This document shows, piece by piece, positions 35,445 to 45,388 of a stretch of 64,000 nucleotides of DNA (positions are counted from its first letter, which is position 1; every line of letters starts with the position of its first letter). A program made the position numbers and the translations under genes. The stretch is from Tahibacter aquaticus (lineage in GTDB: Bacteria > Pseudomonadota > Gammaproteobacteria > Xanthomonadales > Rhodanobacteraceae): NCBI RefSeq assembly GCF_004363655.1, contig NZ_SNZH01000009.1, forward strand, positions 124,792 to 188,791, read 5' to 3'. Under the pieces are notes generated by a model. That model was given only the letters and a program-made list of their open reading frames with translations. It had not been told where the DNA came from and did not search any database.

Positions 35445-35507
35445 TAGCCGTTTGCACAATGCAACCAGAACCGCGTGGATGTGCCGCGCAAGGATAAGGA
35501 GGTGGAT

Positions 35508-36038
35508 ATGGCCAAGCTCGTGTTCGGAATGAACCAGTCCCTCGACGGCTACGTCGACCATACGAAGTTTGTACCAAGCCCCACGCTCTTCCGCCACTTC
35601 GTCCAGGAGGCGCAGGGGCAGGCGGGCAGTGTGTACGGCCGCAAGATCTACGAGCTGATGCGTTACTGGGACGACGATCACCCCGAGTGGGATGCAGACC
35701 GTCGTGCCTTCGCGGCGGCGTGGCGGAAGCAGCCGAAATGGGTCGTCTCGCGCTCGTTGCCGCCGGTCGGCCCCAACGCCAGCCTGGTCGACGGCGATCT
35801 TGAGGGTGCCATGCGCAAGCTGAAGGCCGAGCGCGACGGGGAGATCGAAGTGGCCGGCCCGGACTTGGCGCAAAGCCTGACCGAACTCGGCCTGATCGAC
35901 GAATATCGAATCTACCTGCACCCGGTCGTGCTGGGTCGCGGCACGCCCTATTTCGCCGGGCCCCGGCCGCCATTGCGCCTGATCGCCCATGACCGGATTG
36001 GCGAGGATGTGATCAGGCTCACTTACGTTCCTGCCTGA
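35508..36038 (+). CDS. dihydrofolate reductase-family / RibD C-terminal-domain protein
   Basis: A 176-residue protein of the RibD_C/DHFR-like fold (LVFGMNQSLDGYVDH at the start, GSVYGRKIYELMRYW, GGD-like region IEVAGPDLAQSLTELGLIDE, HPVVLGRGTPYF near the end). Such stand-alone proteins are NADPH-dependent reductases of unknown substrate; several are general stress or drug-modifying candidates, but true folate reduction is unlikely. The start at 35508 is fixed by a near-perfect AAGGAGGT site just upstream. The inverted-repeat element lies immediately upstream and may affect its expression. Confidence 0.85.
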   Translation: MAKLVFGMNQSLDGYVDHTKFVPSPTLFRHFVQEAQGQAGSVYGRKIYELMRYWDDDHPEWDADRRAFAAAWRKQPKWVVSRSLPPVGPNASLVDGDLEGAMRKLKAERDGEIEVAGPDLAQSLTELGLIDEYRIYLHPVVLGRGTPYFAGPRPPLRLIAHDRIGEDVIRLTYVPA

Positions 36039-36133
36039 TCCCGCGACTTGCCACCTGCTTTGTCTGTTTATCCAGATTTTTCTTTATGCCGTCAGCCGTG
36101 CTGGCTGAAATCCGGGGCGATGGGCCAGGTGCA

Positions 36134-37702
36134 TCACGGTGTGTCCTGCCCAAAGTCATCGCGGAACAGCACATCGTCGTTGAGGCGCATGACGAAGAAA
36201 TCCCAGTCGTCGCTATCCGGGTTGTAGCGGCGCTCGCCGGCGACGAGCACGCGGCCTTGCTGGTCGATGGCGATGGCGTGAGGCCGCACCTCGGCGCCGT
36301 CGAGACTGTATCGGCGCCAGCCAGTGCCATTGCCGAAGGTGGTATCGAGGCTGAGGTCGCTGAATTTGAGGCGCACAACGGCGATTTCGCGGTACTCGTC
36401 GGGGCCGGGATAGTTACGCAGCGCCATTACTACCCAGATGCGCCCGGCGCCCCTGGGGTCGTACACACCTTGCGGGAAATGAAACGACAGTGCGGTCGAT
36501 GGACTGGTGGCATCGCCAAGGACGTAGCTGCGCGATACCTCCGGGTCGGAATACGACTGACCGCTGTCGTTCACCTGGTAGAAATACGGCCGCGAGGCGG
36601 TGAGCACACGGCGGTCGTCGCCGCCGCCAGCGGCGTTCTGCACCTGCGACATGCTGAAACCGGTGGTGCGTATGCTGTAGTAGTTGGGCAGGATGCTCCA
36701 CAGCTGGTCGTCGAGATGGCCGCCCAGGTTGGGTTCGAACACTTTGCAATTGGTGTACACGCCGGGCGGGTTCGTGCGGAAGTCACGGCCGGGATCGCAC
36801 AGCTTCACATCGTTGTCGGCAGCGCTGTTGAAGTTGCGGTATACGCGCTGCGACAGGTTGTAGTTGGTGCTGCCGTCGCGGAAGAAATGCGGCGCAATGC
36901 CCACCGTGCCGATAACGCCGGGCGGATCCGCGGGCAGGCTGTCGGATACCGTCACCGTTTTTTGCTCGTTGCGCTGGATGGCACAGGTAGCCGCGACGTA
37001 GGCCTGGTCGCTGTAGCGGCGCACGTAGCCGGTGATGTGGGCCTGATCGGCCGAGTATGAGCCTGCGCCCAGTGCGTAAAAGTCCCGCAGCGCGCCGCCG
37101 GCGATCACTTCGCACTTGCCCAGACCTCCGTTCAGCGTGGTGCCGGCGGGCGATACGGCGAACAGCTTGGCGTAGTTCACCGAGGTGCCTGTGACGACGC
37201 GCCCGGAGCCGGCGAAACCGATGCCCTGGTTGCCGCTGGGATTGTTACCGGCGGCCGCCCAGGCGACGAAATCGAACTCGTAAGGCCATACGATCAGGCC
37301 CGGATAGACGCCGCCGAAGGTGTCCTCGGCGCTGGCCCACTGGACATGGCGCGAGCCATCGGGATTGAGCCGCGCGGCGGCCAGCAGGCCATTGCCGTTG
37401 TACTGCGGGTCGCGGCCGGCCAGGCCCGCCACCACGATGCTGCCGTCGTACTGCACGACCAGCATCCTGGCGCTGTCGTAGCGCGAGCGGCCGGGCGGAT
37501 CGACAAAGATCGTGTTCCAGCCACGGCCGGCGTAGCTTCGGTCGAAGTCGCCGTTGTCGGGCGCTGCAGATGTGGCAGCGGTGGCGACAGTGAGCAGGTG
37601 GGCGGCGAGGGCGTACGCGGCGAGACATGGCCGTGGACGAACCGCCAGGCAATGCCCATCGCGCCTGGCGGCGAGAAACGAACGAACGCAGAAATGGCGC
37701 AT
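36134..37702 (-). CDS. exported delta-60-repeat protein with a Phe-rich C-terminal tail
   Basis: A 522-residue protein whose N-terminus is a long signal-like segment (hydrophobic AYALAAHLLTVATAATSAAP). Units such as MLVVQYDGSIVVAGLAGRDP, ARLNPDGSRH and HAIAIDQQGRVLVAGERRYN match delta-60 / beta-propeller-like repeats, though only the first and last are clear; the centre (about 110-430) is unassigned and contains several cysteines. It ends DVLFRDDFGQDTP, a variant of the F-x-x-x-F tail in the giant proteins. Start at 37702 (MRHFCVRSF) chosen because it gives the signal sequence; the ribosome site is weak. Function unknown, probably extracellular. Confidence 0.75.
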   Translation of the reverse strand: MRHFCVRSFLAARRDGHCLAVRPRPCLAAYALAAHLLTVATAATSAAPDNGDFDRSYAGRGWNTIFVDPPGRSRYDSARMLVVQYDGSIVVAGLAGRDPQYNGNGLLAAARLNPDGSRHVQWASAEDTFGGVYPGLIVWPYEFDFVAWAAAGNNPSGNQGIGFAGSGRVVTGTSVNYAKLFAVSPAGTTLNGGLGKCEVIAGGALRDFYALGAGSYSADQAHITGYVRRYSDQAYVAATCAIQRNEQKTVTVSDSLPADPPGVIGTVGIAPHFFRDGSTNYNLSQRVYRNFNSAADNDVKLCDPGRDFRTNPPGVYTNCKVFEPNLGGHLDDQLWSILPNYYSIRTTGFSMSQVQNAAGGGDDRRVLTASRPYFYQVNDSGQSYSDPEVSRSYVLGDATSPSTALSFHFPQGVYDPRGAGRIWVVMALRNYPGPDEYREIAVVRLKFSDLSLDTTFGNGTGWRRYSLDGAEVRPHAIAIDQQGRVLVAGERRYNPDSDDWDFFVMRLNDDVLFRDDFGQDTP

Positions 37703-37816
37703 GGCGGATTTTCGCAAGGAGGCGGTATCCGGACGTACGCCACTGCGCCGCATACCTGACACGCTGCCCCGGCCGGTTTTTTGTGCCACCTCATCGGAAC
37801 GGGCCGAAAAGCTGGC

Positions 37817-37850
37817 GGGCAGTGCCGGACCCCGCGGTCCGGCACTGCCC
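37817..37850 (-). terminator. terminator hairpin after the 2510-residue protein gene
   Basis: Perfect 14-bp arms GGGCAGTGCCGGAC (37817-37830) and GTCCGGCACTGCCC (37837-37850) with a 6-nt loop begin 5 nt after the stop codon. On the minus strand the stem is followed a few bases later by TTTT. Confidence 0.75.
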
Positions 37851-37855
37851 GAGGT

Positions 37856-40800
37856 TCACTGGAAGCCGTCGCGGAAGATGCCTACCGCATCGGGCCCGTC
37901 GACCGCGGTGTTGTTGCCGGTCTGCGGATCGCTGTACGCCGCAGGCAGGCCGACCGAGACTGACACCTGCAGTGGCAGCTCCGGTGTGTGCGGCACGCTG
38001 GCATTGAGCAGGAAGCTCACGCGGCTGCCGGCGGTCAGGTTGACCAGGGCGTCGAGTGCGCCGCTGCCGGCGGGCGCGGGGCAGCTGGCGCCGCCTGCCG
38101 CGCTGCAGACCCAGGCCAGGTCGGTCAGATGCGCCGGCAGCACAGCCTGCACACGCGCCGCGCTGACCGGATTGCCGCTGGTGTTCTCTACCTCGATCAG
38201 CCAGCCCGGCCGGCTGCCGCCGTGGACGAAATCCACGCCGTTGTCGTTGCTGATGGCGACATCGGCCTGAATGCGCGGCGTGACGTTGAGGCTGTTGGAC
38301 GCGGTGCCCAGCCCCAGGTCATTGCGCGCGCTGACCGTGCAGGCGTAGACCGTGCCGGCGCTGAGCCCGCTCACCGTCAGCGGCGAAGCCGTGCCGCTGG
38401 CGACATGCGTGCCCGGTGTGCAGCTGGCCTCGTAGCCGGTGACGGCGCTGCCGCCGTTGTCCGGCGTGCTGAAGCTCAGCGTGACACCACTGCCGTTGCT
38501 GGTCGCCACGGCGCTGCTCAGCGCCGGCGCGGCGGGCACCGTGGCGGGCGTGACGCTGGCGCTGGGAACGGATGCCGTGCCTTCGCCGACCTTGTTGATC
38601 GCGGCCACGGTGCAGGTTACTGCGACGCCGTTGCTCAAGCCGGTCACGACGACGGGCGAGGCAGCGCCGGTCTGGCTGGCGCTGCCGCAGCGCGCCGTAT
38701 AGTCGGTGACTGCGCTGCCGCCGTTGGCCGCCGGCGGCGTGAACGCCACGCTGACCTGGGCATTGCCGCGCGTCGCGACGACGGCGGTCGGCGCGTCCGG
38801 TACGGCGGCCGGTGTGACACTGGCGCTGGGCGCGGAAGCGGCCCCTTCGCCGACCGCGTTGACCGCGGCAACGGTACAGGTCAGCGCGACGCCGTTGGTC
38901 AGTCCGCTCACGACCAGCGGTGAAGCCGCACCGCTGGTACTGGCGCTGCCGCAGCGCACCGTATAGCCGGTCACCACACTGCCGCCGTCAACCGCCGGTG
39001 GCGTGAACGCGACGCTGATCTGGCCGTTGCCGCGCGTGGCCACGACAGCCGTGGGCGCGTCGGGCACGGTAGCCGGCGTGATACTGGTGCTGGCGGCAGA
39101 GGCTGCGCCTTCGCCGACTTCATTCGTTGCGGCGACGGTGCAAGTGACTGGCACTCCGTTGACCAGTCCGCTCACGACCAGCGGCGACGCCGTGCCGGCC
39201 TGGCTGGCACTGCCGCAGCGCGCGGTATAGCCGGTCACTGCGCTGCCGCCGTCGACCGCCGGCGGTACGAAAGCCACGCTGGCCTGGGCGTTACCGCGGG
39301 TTGCCACAACCGCCGTCGGCGCGCCGGGCAGCGTCGCCGGCGTCACCGTGTTGGAAAGCGCGGAGCTGGCGCCCTCGCCGACGTCGTTGCTTGCCTTCAC
39401 GCTGCAGCTCACCGGCGTGCCGTTGGCCAGGCCGGTCACCACGACTGGCGACGCCGCGCCGCTTTGCGTCGTGCTGCCGCAGGTGGCGCTGTAGCTCGTG
39501 ACACTGCTGCCGCCGTCGCCTGACGGCACGAAGGCGACGCTGACCTGCGCATTGCCGCGCGTGGCGACAAGGCCCGTCGGCGCATCGGGCACGGTGGCCG
39601 GGGTCACGCTGTTCGACGGCGTCGACGGCGCGCTGTTGCCGCGCGCGTTGGCGGCGCTGACGACACAGCTCACCGCCGTGCCGTTGGCGAGGCCGGCCAC
39701 CACGATGGGCGGTGCCGCCGCGTTCTGACTGTGACCGCCGCAGGCGGCGGTGTAGCCGGTGATGGCACTGCCGCCGTTGCCGGCCGGCGCGGCGAACATC
39801 ACGCTGACCTGGCCGTTGCCGCGCGTGGCGGCTACGTTCGTCGGCGGGTCGGGCACGGTGGACGGCGTGACTGGTCCGATCAGGTCGGGCATGCCCTGCC
39901 CAATGTCGTTCACTGCGACGACGCTGCAGAGATACGCCGTGCCATTGGCAAGCCCCGTCACCACGATCGGCGAAGCCGTGCCGTTGGCGCTGAAGGTGCT
40001 GCAGCGTGCGATGTAACCGACGATCGGCGAGCCGCCGTCGCTGGCGGGCGGCTCGAATGCCACGCTGATCGACGCGTTGCCCGGTGTCAGTACGATAGTG
40101 CGCGTCTGGCCCGGGCGTGCGGCCGGCGTGACACTCGCCGACGCCGCCGACCAGGGGCTGTAGCCGATGCTGTTGTGCGCCCGCACGCGGCAACTTACTG
40201 CCACGCCGTTGGCGAGCCCGCTCACGACGATCGGCGAAGCAGTGCCGGCCATGCTCTGGCTGCCGCATTCGGCCGTATAGCCGTCCACGGGGCTGGTGCC
40301 GGGATCGGCCGGCGGCAGGAAGTTCACGCTTACCTGGCCGCTGCCGCGCACGGCGTCGCCGATGAAAGGGGCCGTCGGCGTGGCGGGCGTGAGCACGCCG
40401 TGGGCGACCGGCGTCGCGATGGATGCGGCGTAGATCGTGTTGCCGCCGTAGCTCGCCGTGAGCTGTTTCGTGCCGGGCGAAGCCGAGGTCAGTGCGCAGC
40501 TGCCGCTCGCGCTGGTGCCGCTGCCTGAAAGCACTGCATTGCACACGGCGCTGCCGTCGCCGACGGCGACGCTGCCGTTGATGTCCGCGCTGCCACTGCT
40601 GCGCGTGACCGTGACGGCCACGCTATACGCCTGGCCGGGCAGCGAAGGGGCTGGCGCGTGCGAGTCGATGCGCGTCGAGGTCGCGATCAACGGCACCGAG
40701 GGCACCAGCGTGCGGAACACGTCCAGGAAGCCTTGCGTGTCGTTGGGCACGAGGTTGCCGGCGGCGGTGTTGAACGTCATGCGGCCATCGTTCGCCACCG

Positions 40801-43800
40801 CGCGCGGTCCGGCCGTGACCGGCAAATTGGCCGGCGCACCTGTCGAGTCGACGGAGACCCGGTGCAGGCTGCCGCTCTGCCGGTTCTTCACGTAGGCCAG
40901 CGCGGTGTCCGCGCCGGCGCCGTCAATGAGTCCGGCCTGGGCGCAGACGAAACCTATCCAACTGGCATCGCCGCTGAGTGCCGCGCTGCTGCAATCACCG
41001 CCGCTGCCTTGCTGGCCTGTGCTGCTGAGGTTGGCGCGCGTGACTGCGCCGCTGACGAGGTCTTTCACGAACACGTCGATGCGGCCATTGTCGTCGCCGG
41101 CAACGAGATTGCTCGCGGCCGAGACGAAGGCGACGTAGCGTCCGTCGGCGCTCAGCGAGGGCGCGCTGCTGGCACCATTGCCTTGCGTGCCGTCCGCAGC
41201 GCTGCTGGCGCGCACGATGCTGCCGTCGCCGAGCCACTTCACATAGATGTCGCTCACGGCGTTGCTGTCGTCGGCGGCGAAATTCGTGGCGAGGCTGGTG
41301 AAGGCCACGCGCGAGCCGTCGTCGCTGATGATCGACTGCGTGCTGTCGCCGTTGCCGGGCGTGCCGGCCGATGTCGCGCTCACCAGCGTGGTCACGTTGG
41401 TGGTGCGGTTCTTCAGGAACACGTCCTCGAAGCCGTTGCTGTCGCCGGCCGTGAGCGTGGTGTCGGTGGCGCGGAAGACGATGAGGCTGCCGTCGTAGTT
41501 GAGCGTCACCGGCCCGAGCACGGTGCCGGCGGTCACCTGCGCGCCGCCCGAGGCAGTGCTGGCGCGGTACAGGATGAAGTTTTCCTGGTTGCCGACGTAG
41601 ACGTCGGGCTTGCCGTTCGTATCGCCCGTGACGATGTTCGTCGCCGTCGAGCGGAACGCGACCCAGGCGTTGTCGGCGCTGATGAACGGCGAATCGGCGC
41701 GCTGGCTCAGCGAGAGGGTGGGGCCGGCGCGCAGGGCGAAGTTCGTGCTGCCGTTGTAGAAGACGAAAGCGTCGCGCACGAGGTTGCCATCGCTGTCGCC
41801 GTCGACCACGTTGCTCGCATCCGACGTGTACATCACGCGGCTGCCGTCGCGCGAGATCATTCCCTCGCCGCTGTCGCCGTTGGAGCGTGTGCCACTGGTG
41901 ACGGCGGCGCGCTGCGCCGTGACCCAGTTGCGGTCGAAGACGAACACGTCCTGCAGGCCGTTGAAGTCGGACAGCGTCACATTGCTGTTGTTCGAGGCGA
42001 AGCTGACGAAGCGGCCGTCGGCGCTGATCGCGGGCGTGATGGCCGCGCCAGTGGTCTGCAGCACGCCGCCGCTGGTGCGGTCGATGCGGATGGGTTCTCC
42101 CGTGCTGCGGTCCTTCAGATAGAGGCGCGTCATCGTTCCCGTCGATGCCGAATAGAAATTCAACTGGAACGCCACGTAGCGCCCGTCCGGCGTGATGGCC
42201 GGCGCGCCGGCGGTGCCGCCGATCAGCGTGCCTGCCGCATTCGCCTGGGCGCGCTCCACCGCGCCGGTCTGCATATCTTTGATGTAGACGTCGGGGTTGG
42301 CGGGGTTGGCAGGCAGGGCCAGGTCGCGCGAGTACGACATGAAGGCGACGAAGCGGCCGTCGGCGCTGACGACGGGATTCAGGCTGGATTCGCTCGCGCG
42401 TACGCCGGCCGCGTTCGCGCTGGCCAGGCGGATCTGCCGCGTCACGCGGTCCTTGATGTAGATGTCCGGCCCGATATCGGTGTCTTCCGGCACGAAGTTC
42501 GATGCCTGCGAGCTGAACACGACGTAGCGGCCGTTTGCGCTGATGTAGGGCGTGTGGTTGCGGAAATTGGCCAGTGTCTCGTCGCTGGCCGTGCTGACGA
42601 GGTCGAGTTCACCCGTGAGCATGTCCTTCACGTAGACGTCGTTGTGAATGTTCGTATCGCGCGGCAGCAGGCGGGAAAATGTCAGGAAGGCCACATGGCG
42701 GCCGTCTGCGGAAATCGACGTCGGCATGCCTTCGAACTCGTTGTTCGTCGTCGGCTGCGTGCCGTCACTGTTCATCGACACGCGCACGGTGCTGTTGCTG
42801 ACGAGATCCTTCACGAATACGTCGCGCACCGCGTTGGTGTCGTTCGGCACGAGATTCGTTGCGAGCGAGCTGAAGACGACATAGCGGCCGTCGGCGCTGA
42901 GGGAATAGTCGCCGGACTCGCCGTTCGCCTGCTCGCCTGTGCTCGACGTGTTGACGCGACGGATCAGCGATGTCCTGGCATCGCGCACGAACAGGTCGGC
43001 GATGCCGTTGCTGTCGTCCGGCACGAGGTTGGTCGCCAGCGATTTGAACAGCAGCCAGCGCCCGTTCGCGCTCAGCGACGATCGGTTGCTTTCTGACACG
43101 CCGTTACTGTCCGGGTAGGCGCGCTTGCCCGCGCTGGCCAGCGTGATCTTCGGATCGACCACCTGCACGGCGAACGGCGGACTGCTGCGGGGAGGCTGGC
43201 CGGCGACGCCGGTCCATGTCGCGACCAGCGTGTGCAGGCCCGGCGTATTGCTGGTCCAGGTGCATTCGTTGCCTGAGGTATAGACACGGCAGAAATCGGT
43301 GCCGTCGCTGACGTCGATATAGCCGCCGGGCGGCGGGTCGAGGAAGCGCGTCGTCTCGAAATCGACGATGACCGATATGCCCTGGCCGATGCGTGCCACG
43401 CTCGGCGACGCGCGTGCGATGCGCAGTTGCGTCACGCTGACCGCGGTAGTGGCGGTACTCGCGTTCCAGGGCCCTTGCACCGCGAAATTCGCGCTCAGGT
43501 TGTGCAGGCCCGCGTCGGTCGGGGTCAGCGTGCACTGGCCCGTTTCGCCCGGCGTGCCTTCCAGCACGATGGTGCAGCGCGATGTGTACAGATCGTCCGG
43601 CGGGCCGTCGAGCACTTCGACCACGCCTTTGGGCTGGCCGCCTTGTGCCGGCGTTTCGTCGACACTGACCCTGACCGTCACCGGTTCGAATGGCGCCGCG
43701 TTGGCAGGCGTCACCTCGACGATGCTGGTGGTGGTCGGACGGCCTGCGCTGACGTTCTGCGCGAAGCTCGCGCTCGCAGGCGCGGCGGCGCCGTCGCCGG

Positions 43801-45388
43801 CATAGCAAAGCCTGAGCGTGCGCTGGCCCGGCGTGCTGAAGGTGATGCTGCAGGAATTGCCGGGCAGCGCGACGCTGCACTGGTGTGCAGGATCGGACGG
43901 TGGCGAGGCGCAGTCGGGCGCGTCCTTCACCACGACGGACCCCGTCAGCGCCAGCGGCGGTGCGCCGAACGGCGCAGCCAGCGTCCACTGCAGGGCCAGC
44001 GGTGCGCCGACTGCCACCGGGTCGCTGCTGCTGCCGATCGCGCTGAATTCCACGGCGCCTGCGACCGTGTGCTGCTCGGTGTCGCTGCTGCCGTCGAAGC
44101 CGGCGTAGCCGAGGTATTCGGCAGTGATGGTTTTATGCCCGCCGGCGTTCGGCGCGAGCAGGCATTCGCCCGTCTCGTTCGCCGTGCCGGCCAGGGCGAT
44201 GGTGCAATAGGCCGTCGTCGGGTCCTGGCGCAAGCCGTCGCGCACTTCGATCACGCCCAGCGGATTGCCGGCGACGGGATTGCCGGCAGCCTTGGCCACG
44301 TTCACGCGCACGGTGATCGGCTGCGTGCCGGTGCTTGCATCCGGCAGGTCGGAGACGATGGTCGTGACCGTGTTCGCCCCTGTGGCCATGTACCAGTTCA
44401 CCGCCGCGTTGAAACGCATGCGCGCCGACATGATGCCCCAGTGGTTCGGGGTTATGCGGTAGCTGCCGATGCTCGAACTGGCGAAGGCGGTGCTGCTGTC
44501 GAAGCGCACCGCGATCTGGCAGGACTCGCCCTGCGGATTGCTCTGGCGGCCCACGTAGACCAGCGAGCTGCGGTAGTCGTCCGGCGTGCCCTGGATGCCG
44601 TCCAGGCCGGCGCGTGCCAGGCGCAGGGTGGCAATGTCGTCATGCTGCAGATGGCGCTGCGCCTCGCCGGCACGCGCGCCCTGCACGGCGGCGGCTTCGG
44701 CATCGGCATAGCCAAGGCCGGCCAGCACCTGGCGGTTGGCATTGGCGGCGAACAGCGCGCCGGCCGGCAGCGCGCCCAGCGTGCGGGCCATGGTGGTTTC
44801 GTCGACCACGCCGGGCAGGGCGCCCGGGTCGTTCACGCCACGCTGGTACCAGTGCAGGTTGATGTCGTCGCCGCGCACGTCGTCGGCCGAACCGTGTACA
44901 CCGTCCGCGCCCGCGCCCTGGTTCCAGCTGTTGTTCGGACCGTCGGCACTCTTGGTACCGAAATACGCGTTGCCGCTGAGTCCCGATTCATCGGCGTGGT
45001 TCGGATGCGCAACGCCGTGTGCGTGCAGCATCTCGTGCAGCAGCGTGCTCTCGAAATCGTACTGGGCCGCCGGCACATCGGCGTCTGCACCGCTGGCATA
45101 GGTGTTGCGCGCCAGCGAGCGGAAGCGGTTGAAGGTGGCAATGACATTCTGTACGGCCGGCTCAGCCTGGATCGCCAGCGCCGCATTCACCTCGATATCG
45201 ACGCAGACGCGGATCGGTTCCAGATCGCCGCCCCATCCGTTGAAATTGCGTGCGTGGCTGCGCACGTCGAGATTGCTCTCGTCGGCGACGATGTAGGCAC
45301 CGGCCTGGGCCTGCGCGCAGAACAGCTGCGCGCACAGCGTGGCCAGCAGGGCGGGGCAGAGCACCGGCAGACGGATCGCGCGCCTCAT
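37856..45388 (-). CDS. giant exported zincin-motif protein with Ig-like, PD40-propeller and Fn3-like domains (module A)
   Basis: A 2510-residue protein with signal peptide (about 1-29). Residues about 30-330 form a metalloprotease-like domain with LLHEMLHAHGVAH (H118, E119, H122, G125, H128) and a possible Met-turn (DETTMARTL, M200). Ig-like beta-sandwiches with paired Cys follow (about 340-750), then about fourteen PD40/TolB-type propeller repeats (about 760-1560, SLSADGRYVVFSSLATNLVP type), an Ig-like domain, eight Fn3-like repeats (about 1680-2370) and a DUF11-like end. The tail is AVGIFRDGFQ. It overlaps the upstream small-protein gene by ATGA and is paralogous to the gene at 46953-54182. 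Secreted or surface protease/adhesin is the best guess. Confidence 0.85.
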   Translation of the reverse strand: MRRAIRLPVLCPALLATLCAQLFCAQAQAGAYIVADESNLDVRSHARNFNGWGGDLEPIRVCVDIEVNAALAIQAEPAVQNVIATFNRFRSLARNTYASGADADVPAAQYDFESTLLHEMLHAHGVAHPNHADESGLSGNAYFGTKSADGPNNSWNQGAGADGVHGSADDVRGDDINLHWYQRGVNDPGALPGVVDETTMARTLGALPAGALFAANANRQVLAGLGYADAEAAAVQGARAGEAQRHLQHDDIATLRLARAGLDGIQGTPDDYRSSLVYVGRQSNPQGESCQIAVRFDSSTAFASSSIGSYRITPNHWGIMSARMRFNAAVNWYMATGANTVTTIVSDLPDASTGTQPITVRVNVAKAAGNPVAGNPLGVIEVRDGLRQDPTTAYCTIALAGTANETGECLLAPNAGGHKTITAEYLGYAGFDGSSDTEQHTVAGAVEFSAIGSSSDPVAVGAPLALQWTLAAPFGAPPLALTGSVVVKDAPDCASPPSDPAHQCSVALPGNSCSITFSTPGQRTLRLCYAGDGAAAPASASFAQNVSAGRPTTTSIVEVTPANAAPFEPVTVRVSVDETPAQGGQPKGVVEVLDGPPDDLYTSRCTIVLEGTPGETGQCTLTPTDAGLHNLSANFAVQGPWNASTATTAVSVTQLRIARASPSVARIGQGISVIVDFETTRFLDPPPGGYIDVSDGTDFCRVYTSGNECTWTSNTPGLHTLVATWTGVAGQPPRSSPPFAVQVVDPKITLASAGKRAYPDSNGVSESNRSSLSANGRWLLFKSLATNLVPDDSNGIADLFVRDARTSLIRRVNTSSTGEQANGESGDYSLSADGRYVVFSSLATNLVPNDTNAVRDVFVKDLVSNSTVRVSMNSDGTQPTTNNEFEGMPTSISADGRHVAFLTFSRLLPRDTNIHNDVYVKDMLTGELDLVSTASDETLANFRNHTPYISANGRYVVFSSQASNFVPEDTDIGPDIYIKDRVTRQIRLASANAAGVRASESSLNPVVSADGRFVAFMSYSRDLALPANPANPDVYIKDMQTGAVERAQANAAGTLIGGTAGAPAITPDGRYVAFQLNFYSASTGTMTRLYLKDRSTGEPIRIDRTSGGVLQTTGAAITPAISADGRFVSFASNNSNVTLSDFNGLQDVFVFDRNWVTAQRAAVTSGTRSNGDSGEGMISRDGSRVMYTSDASNVVDGDSDGNLVRDAFVFYNGSTNFALRAGPTLSLSQRADSPFISADNAWVAFRSTATNIVTGDTNGKPDVYVGNQENFILYRASTASGGAQVTAGTVLGPVTLNYDGSLIVFRATDTTLTAGDSNGFEDVFLKNRTTNVTTLVSATSAGTPGNGDSTQSIISDDGSRVAFTSLATNFAADDSNAVSDIYVKWLGDGSIVRASSAADGTQGNGASSAPSLSADGRYVAFVSAASNLVAGDDNGRIDVFVKDLVSGAVTRANLSSTGQQGSGGDCSSAALSGDASWIGFVCAQAGLIDGAGADTALAYVKNRQSGSLHRVSVDSTGAPANLPVTAGPRAVANDGRMTFNTAAGNLVPNDTQGFLDVFRTLVPSVPLIATSTRIDSHAPAPSLPGQAYSVAVTVTRSSGSADINGSVAVGDGSAVCNAVLSGSGTSASGSCALTSASPGTKQLTASYGGNTIYAASIATPVAHGVLTPATPTAPFIGDAVRGSGQVSVNFLPPADPGTSPVDGYTAECGSQSMAGTASPIVVSGLANGVAVSCRVRAHNSIGYSPWSAASASVTPAARPGQTRTIVLTPGNASISVAFEPPASDGGSPIVGYIARCSTFSANGTASPIVVTGLANGTAYLCSVVAVNDIGQGMPDLIGPVTPSTVPDPPTNVAATRGNGQVSVMFAAPAGNGGSAITGYTAACGGHSQNAAAPPIVVAGLANGTAVSCVVSAANARGNSAPSTPSNSVTPATVPDAPTGLVATRGNAQVSVAFVPSGDGGSSVTSYSATCGSTTQSGAASPVVVTGLANGTPVSCSVKASNDVGEGASSALSNTVTPATLPGAPTAVVATRGNAQASVAFVPPAVDGGSAVTGYTARCGSASQAGTASPLVVSGLVNGVPVTCTVAATNEVGEGAASAASTSITPATVPDAPTAVVATRGNGQISVAFTPPAVDGGSVVTGYTVRCGSASTSGAASPLVVSGLTNGVALTCTVAAVNAVGEGAASAPSASVTPAAVPDAPTAVVATRGNAQVSVAFTPPAANGGSAVTDYTARCGSASQTGAASPVVVTGLSNGVAVTCTVAAINKVGEGTASVPSASVTPATVPAAPALSSAVATSNGSGVTLSFSTPDNGGSAVTGYEASCTPGTHVASGTASPLTVSGLSAGTVYACTVSARNDLGLGTASNSLNVTPRIQADVAISNDNGVDFVHGGSRPGWLIEVENTSGNPVSAARVQAVLPAHLTDLAWVCSAAGGASCPAPAGSGALDALVNLTAGSRVSFLLNASVPHTPELPLQVSVSVGLPAAYSDPQTGNNTAVDGPDAVGIFRDGFQ
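38281..40350 (-). repeat. eight tandem Fn3-like domain repeats, about 260 bp each
   Basis: Eight units of 86-88 residues share PDAPTAVVATRGNxQVSVAF, GGSAVTGYTARCGS, ASPLVVSGLxNGVxVTC and NxVGEGxAS. Each has two cysteines placed to bridge two strands. The three central units (roughly 38.7-39.4 kb) are the most alike in DNA, suggesting recent tandem duplication or gene conversion. Confidence 0.85.

Noticed and set aside
38281-40350. Possible CRISPR-like repeat array
   Set aside because: Units are about 260 bp, in frame and encode Fn3-like domains; there are no short palindromic repeats with unique spacers. The 105-bp repeat at 29148-29672 is coding too.
37856-45388. RTX toxin or autotransporter
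   Set aside because: No GGxGxDxxx calcium repeats, no beta-barrel translocator; a Sec signal peptide is present and the C-terminus is a short Phe motif.
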